From an uncultured Bacilli bacterium (GTDB lineage: Bacteria; Bacillota_I; Bacilli_A; RF39; UBA660): a stretch of 41,399 bases of DNA. The notes under the pieces were generated by a model that saw only the letters and a program-made list of their open reading frames with translations, searched no databases and was not told where the DNA came from. This document shows positions 8,719 through 16,006 of the stretch, piece after piece. The first letter of the stretch is position 1, and the number at the start of each line of letters is the position of its first letter. The translations under genes were made by a program, and so were the position numbers. The stretch covers positions 1 to 41,399 of the forward strand of contig CAJUHO010000009.1 in NCBI GenBank assembly GCA_910586195.1. The letters are read 5' to 3'.

Positions 8719-9930
8719 TTAATCTTCCCGTCTTAAATTAATTCCTTCTTCTCTTGCCTGTTCATAATTTTTAATATCTATTTTATAATGTGTTAGGCGA
8801 CTTGCAAGACGTGCATTTTGACCTTTTTTACCAATGGCTAGAGAAAAGTTATCATCATCGGCAATAACAATTGCTTCTTGTTTTTTAGGATCCGTTATTG
8901 CTACTGATAAATCTTTAGCAGGAGAAAGTGCGTTTTCAATAAAAACGGCAGGATCCTTATCATATTTTATGATATCAATCTTTTCCCCATGCAACTCTTC
9001 AATAATTCTTGCAATTCTACTTCCCTTCTCACCAATACAAGCACCAATTGGATCTATATTAGGATTTTCAGAATAAACCGCTACCTTACTACGATGTCCA
9101 GGATCTCTCGCTACACTATAAAGAAGAATCGTTCCATCAGACAACTCTGGAATTTCTAGTTCAAACAAACGCTTTACAAAGCCATAATGACTACGAGAAA
9201 GTAGCACAAGTAAGCTCTTACCATTATTATCCACTTTTGTCACATATACTTTAATTTGACTACCCATTTCTATTTTCTCACCTGGAATAATATCCTTTTT
9301 AGGCAAAATACCATTTGTTCTACCAAGATCAATGAAGTAGTTATCGGTATCTTCTAATGCTACTGTTCCAACAAGCATCTCATCTTGCTTATCTCCAAAT
9401 TCATCCATAATACTATTTCTTTCAGCCTCACGAATCTTTTGAACTACCACTTGTTTTGCAGTAGAAGCTGCTACTCGTCCAAAATCTTTTGGTGTCACTT
9501 CTGTATCGATGGTATCTCCAATTTCTAACGTTTTATCAATTTTCTTCGCATCTTGCAATTTAATCTCTATTTCTGGATTAAAGAAAGAAATCTTCTTTTC
9601 TTCTTTTTCCTCTCCGTCTTCTCCTTCTTCAGACTCCTCTTCTAGCTCTTCTTCCTCATCTTCATCTGTATAATGCTCAAATAAATAATCTTCATACTCT
9701 TCTTTTGTCATTTTTTCATCCTCAACCACAGTTAAGTATGAAAATACTTTAATCTCTCCTGTATCACGATCAATCAAAACTTTCACATTTGTTTTTGATT
9801 TAAAATTTTTCTTATATGCTGAAGTTAAGGCAAGCTCCATGGCATCATAAACAATACTTGGATCAATATTTTTTTCTTTTACAATATTATCTACTGCTCG
9901 TAGAAATTCTTTACTATTCATGATTTTCAT
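8719..9930 (-). CDS. nusA: Transcription termination/antitermination factor NusA
   Basis: RNA polymerase-associated factor that modulates pausing, termination and antitermination. Order of domains: N-terminal RNAP-binding domain, S1 domain (around VGTVALEDTDNYFIDLGRTNG), then two KH domains including DPIGACIGEKGSRI and LAIGKKGQNARLASRLT. There are no C-terminal AR repeats, as usual in Bacillota. At 403 residues it is about 30 longer than Bacillus NusA, because of a highly acidic insertion (EEEELEEESEEGEDGEE) inside the N-terminal domain near residue 95. The first ATG touches the ribosome binding site (aaggag), so translation more likely starts at the ATG at 9921 (400 residues). It overlaps rimP by about 8-17 bases, suggesting translational coupling. 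Confidence 0.96.
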   Translation of the reverse strand: MKIMNSKEFLRAVDNIVKEKNIDPSIVYDAMELALTSAYKKNFKSKTNVKVLIDRDTGEIKVFSYLTVVEDEKMTKEEYEDYLFEHYTDEDEEEELEEESEEGEDGEEKEEKKISFFNPEIEIKLQDAKKIDKTLEIGDTIDTEVTPKDFGRVAASTAKQVVVQKIREAERNSIMDEFGDKQDEMLVGTVALEDTDNYFIDLGRTNGILPKKDIIPGEKIEMGSQIKVYVTKVDNNGKSLLVLLSRSHYGFVKRLFELEIPELSDGTILLYSVARDPGHRSKVAVYSENPNIDPIGACIGEKGSRIARIIEELHGEKIDIIKYDKDPAVFIENALSPAKDLSVAITDPKKQEAIVIADDDNFSLAIGKKGQNARLASRLTHYKIDIKNYEQAREEGINLRRED

Positions 9931-10171
9931 CTCCTTTTTCCTTTGAACTAATGTCTAGTACATATTCTTTATCTATCAAATCAGCTTCATCAATAATAGG
10001 ATTAATAATTCTAGAAGCTTCTGTAATTAAATCTAAATCTATAACTTCATCACTATCTAGTATAATATTTAATGATGTAATCTGCTCTTCTTCTTTTATA
10101 AAAGCATCATCTACATATAAATTTAAATCTTTGATAGCATCATTCACAATATTTGCAATTTTTTCTTTCAT
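9914..10171 (-). CDS. rimP: Ribosome maturation factor RimP, N-terminal domain only
   Basis: RimP assists assembly of the 30S subunit. This 85-residue protein matches only the N-terminal alpha/beta domain of the family (about 150 residues in Bacillus): family-like pieces are the EEEQITSLNIILDSDEVIDL strand region, the EASRIINPIIDEAD helix and the YVLDISSKEKG strand, which corresponds to the YxLEVSSPG turn of full-length RimP. The whole C-terminal SH3-like domain is missing, and no continuation is visible in other frames because nusA starts there. Position at the head of the nusA-infB operon supports the identity. Ribosome binding site GGAGG lies about 10 bases before the ATG. Confidence 0.8.
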   Translation of the reverse strand: MKEKIANIVNDAIKDLNLYVDDAFIKEEEQITSLNIILDSDEVIDLDLITEASRIINPIIDEADLIDKEYVLDISSKEKGDENHE

Positions 10172-10191
10172 TATTCATACACCTCCTACTA

Positions 10192-10233
10192 AGAAAGGAA
10201 AGAGTGGGACACTATGATTCCCACTCCTTTCTG
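10192..10233 (-). promoter_or_regulatory. 5'-end hairpin of the rimP-nusA operon leader
   Basis: A strong imperfect inverted repeat (AGAAAGGAGTGGGA with TCCCACTC...TTTCT on the minus strand) begins almost exactly at the predicted transcription start and ends a few bases before the rimP ribosome binding site. It has no T tail on that strand, so it is better read as a transcript-stabilising or regulatory leader hairpin than as a terminator. Confidence 0.45.
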
Positions 10234-10239
10234 TCTACC

Positions 10240-10268
10240 ATTATAGCATAACTTTTAAAAAATACAAA
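10240..10268 (-). promoter_or_regulatory. Extended -10 promoter of the rimP-nusA-infB operon
   Basis: Minus-strand TGCTATAAT gives a perfect -10 (plus 10240-10245) with the TGn extension. The -35 is weak (TTGTAT at 16-base spacing). Confidence 0.65.
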
Positions 10269-10298
10269 TATTTTCTTTTTCTATTTCTAAAAACGTGT

Positions 10299-10304
10299 TA
10301 TGAT
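10299..10304 (+). promoter_or_regulatory. Candidate -10 for the lone plus-strand gene
   Basis: TGTTATGAT is an extended -10 element about 38 bases before the ATG at 10342. No convincing -35 is present. The site diverges from the rimP operon promoter. Confidence 0.35.
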
Positions 10305-10341
10305 AAAATCAATTTGACACTTAACTGAGGGAGATAATGAT

Positions 10342-11106
10342 ATGGATATAAATGTAAAAAGATGCTATTTTCATAGCATTCAACCATTAGGAAACTATAA
10401 AGTAAAAAGAGAACTTATAGATATGCAAATTGCCAGATTAGATGTTATGTTAGATTTTGGCTATTTAGTACCAGGATATGAGCTTAATGATATATTACCA
10501 GATGAATACCAAGAAGAATTATATCGTCCAATTTTCAAAATGCATGGCAATGATTCAGTCTATCTAGCTCAACACATTCAAACAGAATTAAAATCAGTAG
10601 GAGGATCTACTTTTAATGGAGAGTTTTCTGCCTATTTTGAACATATTGAACACTCTCCTTCTTTAGTATTTGATGAACATATTGTAGATAATAAAAAAAT
10701 TGAAAATAGAAATCACTCTTTAAGCGAAGAAGTATGTATTCAGGAAAGAGTTCCTTTAAAGGACATAATAGCCATCTCCCTACCATATCATACACCAGCA
10801 AGTACAATTGCTACCTTTATTTTTTGCTGCGAAATAGGAAGCAAATATAATAATGAACTCTTTGATTTTTTTCACCCACAACCAGAGGAAGTAATAGAAG
10901 TGGAGAAAATTCTTGAAAATCCTGAAGAGGAAATAGAAAAACCTTTCAGTTTTATTCAAAAGTTTAGAGATTGTTTAGAAAGACATCAATGTAGTATTCC
11001 TTGCATTGATTTACATGGTAATATCTTAAATGAAGAAAAAGAGCTTTCCTATATAAAACAAAATACAGAGAAAGTTTTGAGTTTGATAAAAAAAATCAAA
11101 TCATAA
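10342..11106 (+). CDS. Hypothetical cytoplasmic protein, 254 residues
   Basis: Not recognised. It starts at an ATG with a GAGGGAG ribosome binding site about eight bases upstream. No signal peptide or transmembrane span is visible. The N-terminal half contains an LDVMLDFGYLVPGYELND segment and the middle EVCIQERVPLKDIIAISLPY; the C-terminal third is a charged helical region (EEVIEVEKILENPEEEIEKP) and then a small domain with CIDLHGNIL. It is one of the few plus-strand genes, transcribed alone and divergently from the rimP operon, with a hairpin terminator candidate downstream. Function unknown. Confidence 0.8.
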   Translation: MDINVKRCYFHSIQPLGNYKVKRELIDMQIARLDVMLDFGYLVPGYELNDILPDEYQEELYRPIFKMHGNDSVYLAQHIQTELKSVGGSTFNGEFSAYFEHIEHSPSLVFDEHIVDNKKIENRNHSLSEEVCIQERVPLKDIIAISLPYHTPASTIATFIFCCEIGSKYNNELFDFFHPQPEEVIEVEKILENPEEEIEKPFSFIQKFRDCLERHQCSIPCIDLHGNILNEEKELSYIKQNTEKVLSLIKKIKS

Positions 11107-11219
11107 TATTCAAAATAAAAAATCTCTTCTTGTTTCGTATTTTTTATCAGTTTTAGCAATTTTTTGATTATAATTTTTGTATATTATATACTTAACCTAC
11201 AAATATAATAAGATTTAAA

Positions 11220-11252
11220 AAACTCATAAAGTATTTTACTTTATGGGTTTTG
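11220..11252 (+). terminator. Candidate terminator after the 254-residue gene
   Basis: Stem CTCATAAAG/CTTTATGGG with a seven-base loop followed by TTTTGTG, about 115 bases after the stop codon. The T run is short, so this is moderate evidence. Confidence 0.5.
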
Positions 11253-11287
11253 TGTATGATGTTTTTGTATTTTTATCTAGAATATAA

Positions 11288-11320
11288 AAGACTATTGAAC
11301 ATATTTATCAATAGTCTAAA
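11288..11320 (-). terminator. Terminator after the lipoprotein gene
   Basis: Minus-strand inverted repeat AGACTATTGA/TCAATAGTCT with a nine-base loop followed by TTTTA, just past the lipoprotein stop codon. Confidence 0.65.
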
Positions 11321-11328
11321 CCTACATT

Positions 11329-11868
11329 TTATTCTAGATATAAGCCATGTAGTTTCTCACGATCACTATCACTAATATCATCTAAAACCCACTCATCATC
11401 TTCTTTATGAAGATTAAATGTGATAGTATACTTTCTTTTATCACTTACTTTTTTTAATTCTGCAATCTTATAATCCATATATTTAGAACTATCTTCTTTT
11501 TTATCATCGTCTAAAAATTCATCCTTATTTTCATCACGATAAGTCTCAGCCTTATCTAAAGCACTACGATAATCATAAACTTCTACTTCTACATCTACAG
11601 TTGCCTTATCACCATCTGTATTTTCATCTTTAATTTTATATGAAAGATTTTGATACTGTTTTTCCATCAAACTTTTATAGTCTTTCTTTTGAGCATCCTT
11701 TAAATCTCGATCACTCTCAATAATATCATCTAACTGTGTTAGTACATCACTATCCATAGATTGATATTTTCCTAAAAAATCTTCCACCTTTTTAGTAGGG
11801 GTATTCATCATATCATTACATCCAGTAAATAGGAACAAGATTGCAATTACAAGAACTAACTTTTTCAT
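11329..11868 (-). CDS. Putative lipoprotein
   Basis: A 179-residue predicted lipoprotein. The N-terminus has a short basic start, a hydrophobic stretch (LVLVIAILFLF) and a lipobox FTGC, with Cys17 as the lipidation site. The mature part is very rich in D, K and E, with a central strand-rich region (DGDKATVDVEVEVYDY) and an ending KYTITFNLHKEDDEWVLDDI; this layout recalls NTF2-like extracytoplasmic domains of small Bacillota lipoproteins, but I cannot assign a family. It follows asnS by 67 bases on the same strand, and a terminator follows it, so read-through from asnS is possible. Confidence 0.85.
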   Translation of the reverse strand: MKKLVLVIAILFLFTGCNDMMNTPTKKVEDFLGKYQSMDSDVLTQLDDIIESDRDLKDAQKKDYKSLMEKQYQNLSYKIKDENTDGDKATVDVEVEVYDYRSALDKAETYRDENKDEFLDDDKKEDSSKYMDYKIAELKKVSDKRKYTITFNLHKEDDEWVLDDISDSDREKLHGLYLE

Positions 11869-11935
11869 TCTTTCATCCTCCCACTTATATTGTGAGAAAA
11901 TTTTCCTATTTTATACAAATCTTTTATTTATTTTT

Positions 11936-13315
11936 TTAAAATTCACAATTTCCAGGCGTTCTAGGGAATGGAATAACATCTCGAATATTATCAACACCTG
12001 TTAAGTAAATAAGCAATCGCTCAAACCCCATACCAAACCCAGAATGAGGACATCCTCCAAAACGTCTTAAGTTAAGATACCATTCTAGTTCCTTTGCATC
12101 TACATTCATCTTTCTCATTCTCTCAACTAATACATCATAACGTTCTTCTCTTTGAGAGCCACCCATTAATTCTCCTGAACCTGGTACTAAAAGGTCAACG
12201 GCAGCGACTGTTTCTCCATCATCATTTAATCTCATATAAAATGCCTTAATATCTTTTGGCCAATCATATACCAAAACAGGTCCATGAAATTTTTCTTCCG
12301 TCAAATATTTTTCATGCTCACGTGCTAAATCTTCTCCATATTCTGGTGCAAATTCAAAGTTCTTATTTGCTTCTTTTAAAATAGTAATTGCTTCATGGTG
12401 AGTAATTCTAACAGCCTTTTTATCAAGAACCACTTGTAGCTTCTCACATAATCCAGACTCTACAAATTTATCTAAAAAGACAAGCTCATCTTCACATCTT
12501 TCTTTTACATAAAAAACAATAAAACGAAGCATCTCTTCCATGATATCCATATCTTCTTTTAAATCACAGAAAGCGATTTCTGGTTCAATCATCCAAAACT
12601 CTGCAGCATGTGTTTTCGTATTAGAGTTTTCTGCTCGAAAAGTGGGACCAAATGTATAAGTTTTTTTATAGGCTAGGGCAAATGTCTCTGCTTGTAGTTG
12701 TCCTGATACTGTAAGAGAAGTTTCTTTACCAAAGAAATCTTTCTGATAAGAAATCCCATTCTCGTCTGTTGGAATATTAGAAAGATCAAGGGAAGTTACA
12801 TGAAACATTTCCCCCGCCCCTTCACAATCACTTCCTGTAATAATAGGAGCATGAAAATAAACATATCCTCTACTTTGAAAATATTCATGAATGGCCATAG
12901 CAGCTGTACTACGAATACGAAATACTGCCTGAAATAGGTTTGTTCTTGGACGAAGATAAGCTACTTCTCTTAAAAATTCACGACTATGCTTTTTAGGTTG
13001 AATCGGATAGTCTTCTGGACAATCCCCCAATAAAATAATATCACTAGCCTGTAGTTCAAAGGCCTGTCCTTCCTTAGGAGAAGGAATCAAACTCCCTATA
13101 ACCTCAATGGCAGAACCAACATGAAATTTTTGAATATCATCAAAATGTGCTAATTTGTTATCATAAACTACCTGTAGTGTTTTAAAACAAGTCCCATCTG
13201 AAAAATCAATAAAACCAAATTCTTTTTGTTTTCTATGATTGCGAATCCACCCCTTTATTGATATTTCTTTCCTTAAATATTTTTCACTACTTTGATAAAT
13301 CTCTTTTAAATCCAT
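11936..13315 (-). CDS. asnS: Asparaginyl-tRNA synthetase
   Basis: Class IIb synthetase that charges tRNA-Asn. The protein is 459 residues, standard for bacterial AsnRS. It starts with the OB-fold anticodon-binding domain (SIKGWIRNHRKQKEFGFIDF), then the class II core: GSDCEGAGEMFHVTS, TVSGQLQAETFALA typical of AsnRS, motif 2 FGPTFRAENSNTKTHAAEFW, and motif 3 GFGMGFERLLIYLTG near the C-terminus. It overlaps the preceding ProX-like gene by 10 bases, and both lie behind an Asn-specifier T-box. The ATG is preceded by a GAGGG ribosome binding site. Confidence 0.97.
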   Translation of the reverse strand: MDLKEIYQSSEKYLRKEISIKGWIRNHRKQKEFGFIDFSDGTCFKTLQVVYDNKLAHFDDIQKFHVGSAIEVIGSLIPSPKEGQAFELQASDIILLGDCPEDYPIQPKKHSREFLREVAYLRPRTNLFQAVFRIRSTAAMAIHEYFQSRGYVYFHAPIITGSDCEGAGEMFHVTSLDLSNIPTDENGISYQKDFFGKETSLTVSGQLQAETFALAYKKTYTFGPTFRAENSNTKTHAAEFWMIEPEIAFCDLKEDMDIMEEMLRFIVFYVKERCEDELVFLDKFVESGLCEKLQVVLDKKAVRITHHEAITILKEANKNFEFAPEYGEDLAREHEKYLTEEKFHGPVLVYDWPKDIKAFYMRLNDDGETVAAVDLLVPGSGELMGGSQREERYDVLVERMRKMNVDAKELEWYLNLRRFGGCPHSGFGMGFERLLIYLTGVDNIRDVIPFPRTPGNCEF

Positions 13316-14004
13316 TTTCTTTTTCCCTCTTTCTTATAAATTTTTTCTTCTTTTACTGGTATATCGATAAATTTAGCCTCTCGGTCAATAACATTTAAAT
13401 AAGAAATCATTTTGCTTGGTTTTAGAAAAATACTAGCACCATTATAGTTAGGATGAAAGGCTAAATAATCTTTTTCTAATAAATCTTGATCTATTACTAG
13501 CTCTACTTGATTTTCCTCATCATTTTGAATATTAAATAAGGAGACATTTCCATAATAAGTTCCCAATAGCTCACTCATTTCTTCTTCTGTAGCGGGTCTT
13601 AAACCACCAGAAGACAATTTTTCTTTCAACCTAGCCATATTAATATATTTCCTATCTTCTGTAATTACTAAAAACGCACGTTCTTTCTTTTTTTCATGTA
13701 ATAATAAATTTTTACAAATACTATAATCTCCATCCAAATATGATTGAAATCTCTCATAAATTCTGACAGAGTCAGAACAACTTCCTACTTCTTTATGACG
13801 CACACACAACTCATAGGGAATATTTTTTTCAAGTAAAAAATCACATAATTTTTGAGTCTTTTTCATTCCCAATTTTTTTTCTTCCACTTGACTTATCACC
13901 AAATCAGGACAGATTGCCATCATTGCTACCAAAGAAATTTTCTGGATTTCACAATGATGATAATTATCTATCGGAGAGGCAAAGCGAATATTTTTTATTG
14001 TCAT
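13306..14004 (-). CDS. YbaK/ProX-like aminoacyl-tRNA editing domain protein
   Basis: A 232-residue protein whose residues about 50-205 follow the YbaK/ProX (INS-like) deacylase layout: LCDFLLEKNIPYELC, then CKNLLLHEKKK with Lys98 at the position of the conserved family lysine, FLVITEDRKYINMARLKEKL, LRPATEEEMSELLGTYYGNV, and AFHPNYNGASIFLKPSKM. The first 45 residues are an extra N-terminal segment and the last 25 a basic tail. Family members hydrolyse mischarged tRNAs in trans (Ala-, Cys- or similar tRNAs). The substrate here is not shown by the sequence. It is the first gene behind an Asn T-box and overlaps asnS by 10 bases, so a link to AsnRS or tRNA-Asn is inferred. Confidence 0.75.
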   Translation of the reverse strand: MTIKNIRFASPIDNYHHCEIQKISLVAMMAICPDLVISQVEEKKLGMKKTQKLCDFLLEKNIPYELCVRHKEVGSCSDSVRIYERFQSYLDGDYSICKNLLLHEKKKERAFLVITEDRKYINMARLKEKLSSGGLRPATEEEMSELLGTYYGNVSLFNIQNDEENQVELVIDQDLLEKDYLAFHPNYNGASIFLKPSKMISYLNVIDREAKFIDIPVKEEKIYKKEGKRKWI

Positions 14005-14021
14005 ATTATCATCCCTTTCAA

Positions 14022-14266
14022 TATAAAAAGATTAGTCTCTTCCCTAGTGTCTATACACTAATGGGACGAAACTAATCTTTCCGCGGTACCACCCAAATTA
14101 TCATAAAATGATCGCTCAAACTAGATAACGGCCTAGTACCGGCTTAGTCTACTTAATTTCTTTAAGCACTCCAAAGTGTTATTCAGAATAAACCTTTATT
14201 TGTTTTCACCAATCACAAACTCTCTTAAAAAAAATTTATCCTTACTTCTCTTTTTCATCGATTTAC
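14022..14266 (-). promoter_or_regulatory. T-box riboswitch, asparagine specifier (AAC)
   Basis: Minus-strand leader with the T-box core GGGTGGTACCGCGG (plus 14081-14094). It is followed by a long terminator hairpin whose outer arms AAAGATTAGT/ACTAATCTTT lie at plus 14027-14080, then T residues. Stem I contains AAGAGAGUUUGUGAUUGGUGAAAAC in two parts. Aligned to the Thr leader, the specifier at plus 14180-14178 is AAC, an asparagine codon, agreeing with asnS downstream. Confidence 0.93.
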
Positions 14267-14272
14267 TTTTTC

Positions 14273-14302
14273 AGTATACGCCTATTTTTCACTATTTGTC
14301 AA
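14273..14302 (-). promoter_or_regulatory. Promoter of the Asn T-box operon
   Basis: Minus-strand consensus TTGACA (plus 14297-14302), an 18-base spacer and TATACT (plus 14273-14278), directly upstream of the T-box leader. Confidence 0.75.
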
Positions 14303-14359
14303 ATCTTTCCTCATTTTATTTTATTCTATATTACAATATTTATACTTCTAAATATTACT

Positions 14360-15961
14360 TTACTTTTTTAAATAAATAAAAGTTGGTTCATAAACATCTG
14401 TAAAACAAGTAAAAGTCAACTCATTATAATAGCCCATCTTTTCTTCTCCTATAAAACTTGGAAATTGGTAATTTAAAGGAAAATTCGTATTACTATATTC
14501 TATGATTAATTCTGTACTATCTACTCCATGCTTTTTTCCTAAATAATTCATAAAGGTATTAATATCCTGATTAAATGATAACTTAGAATCGTTTAATAAT
14601 AGAGGATATCCCTCACCCGCTTCTAATTGAGCAATCGCAACACATGTTTTGTCTAGAGAATATTTAAATAAGGAAATAAACGCATAGTTATCTTCTAAGC
14701 TCATTTCATCAAAATGATTTTCATTCATTACAATTAAATTATTAAAAAAAGTTTTTGATAAATGATCCATTGCCATTATTTGTAAACTCTCTGTACCATC
14801 TTCAAGATAAGTATCTAATAAATCATTCTTTTGAAGCTCTTCTTCATAAGTTTTATTATAACTGAGTAATATATCAAACGATTTTAACATTTGACAATTA
14901 TTTACAAAATATTGATCCTTATATTCTCCATATACAGGAAAATGTTTTATAAAAGATACTGGATCATGATATGCTAAATCTTTAAAAATACTATCAATTT
15001 TATAGTCATCCCTTAATCCTAAGGCAATCTGAAGTGAAAAGAGAATTTCATCATATAAAAGATAAGTATTTTGTACTTTTCCTGATAATTCTCTACTATA
15101 AAAAGATGCATATATTTCCTCTAAAAACTGATAGGTATACCTTTCAAAGCATAAATTATCATCCCCTTCTAAGATTAGAGAATTAGGTGATGTGTATATA
15201 CCAATACCATCTCTACCACTAACGTTAGTACCAATTTGGCAAACATCATCACAACTCCTACAACAAACATGAAAATCCTCATGATAATCAATTTTAATAT
15301 TCTCAAGAGTAGATGGAGAATCTTGATAATATACTATTGTAGTAGAACTGGCAGATGCACTTGCCCCTATTTCATCTGCGGAGGTACTACTCGTAAACAT
15401 TTCATAGTTGCTTAATACGCAAGCAAGTTCTTCCGTTTTATACTCAGGAAAAGATGCTCGTAAGTCATTAACCACCACTTCCATATTTTCTAACTTTTCT
15501 TCTATCTGTTCTAAAGAAAGAGAGGTTAAATTTTTATCTTCATTAGCAATACTATTTTGATAAATTTTTTCTGCCAATTCATCCCACTTAATATCATCAT
15601 TGGCACTATCATAGTATTCTGTATTTAAATGTTTTTCTACCTCATCATTTAATAAATTTCCATAAGCAGCTAAAGCCGTATCTTTATTAATATCCATAAT
15701 ATCTAAATAACGACTATCATAATTCGGATTTGTATAGTTACAAAGTTCTTCTATCGTTTTTATAGCATCTTCTGACAAAGAAAAATCATCATTGGAATAA
15801 ATATTACTTAATGAAAAATTATTATCTTGTTGCATTTTCATTTTTAAATTTAACATTTTTTTCAACTCTTTATCAACATATAAATTAAGAGCAACAAGTG
15901 TTGTACTTGCTCCCACAAATCCTAATCTATACATTATTTTTTTTATTTTCTTATTTTTCAT
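14360..15961 (-). CDS. Membrane-anchored HExxH protein, paralogue 1
   Basis: A 533-residue protein of unknown family. A basic N-terminus and one hydrophobic stretch (about residues 12-28) suggest a signal anchor with the rest outside the cell. A helical region is followed by HEDFH at residues 227-231, an HExxH zinc-peptidase motif, then HVCCRSC cysteines. A second conserved block, LEEIYASFYS (280-289), sits about 50 residues later, where a gluzincin third ligand (Glu) would be expected. The C-terminal half includes YHDPVSFIKHFPVYGE. The neighbouring gene is a full-length paralogue keeping all these motifs. I infer a zinc metallopeptidase-like fold; substrate and activity are unknown. It follows its paralogue by 45 bases in a two-gene unit. 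Confidence 0.8.
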   Translation of the reverse strand: MKNKKIKKIMYRLGFVGASTTLVALNLYVDKELKKMLNLKMKMQQDNNFSLSNIYSNDDFSLSEDAIKTIEELCNYTNPNYDSRYLDIMDINKDTALAAYGNLLNDEVEKHLNTEYYDSANDDIKWDELAEKIYQNSIANEDKNLTSLSLEQIEEKLENMEVVVNDLRASFPEYKTEELACVLSNYEMFTSSTSADEIGASASASSTTIVYYQDSPSTLENIKIDYHEDFHVCCRSCDDVCQIGTNVSGRDGIGIYTSPNSLILEGDDNLCFERYTYQFLEEIYASFYSRELSGKVQNTYLLYDEILFSLQIALGLRDDYKIDSIFKDLAYHDPVSFIKHFPVYGEYKDQYFVNNCQMLKSFDILLSYNKTYEEELQKNDLLDTYLEDGTESLQIMAMDHLSKTFFNNLIVMNENHFDEMSLEDNYAFISLFKYSLDKTCVAIAQLEAGEGYPLLLNDSKLSFNQDINTFMNYLGKKHGVDSTELIIEYSNTNFPLNYQFPSFIGEEKMGYYNELTFTCFTDVYEPTFIYLKK

Positions 15962-16006
15962 AATTTCTCCTAATTATAATAAGCAAATATCGCTATCCTT
16001 CCTTTA

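Noticed and set aside
9951..10217. Plus-strand open frame opposite rimP
   Set aside because: Antisense to rimP and composed mostly of serine and isoleucine from reversed AT-rich codons; no start signals.
10314..10319. TTGACA as a -35 for the gene at 10342
   Set aside because: A -10 at proper spacing would fall at or past the start codon; the upstream extended -10 fits better.
13852..14061. Plus-strand frame at the start of the ProX-like gene
   Set aside because: Antisense to a recognised coding sequence and to the T-box terminator.
14176..14379. Plus-strand open frame rich in Phe, Leu and Tyr
   Set aside because: It overlaps the Asn T-box leader and its promoter; the composition is that of random AT-rich DNA.
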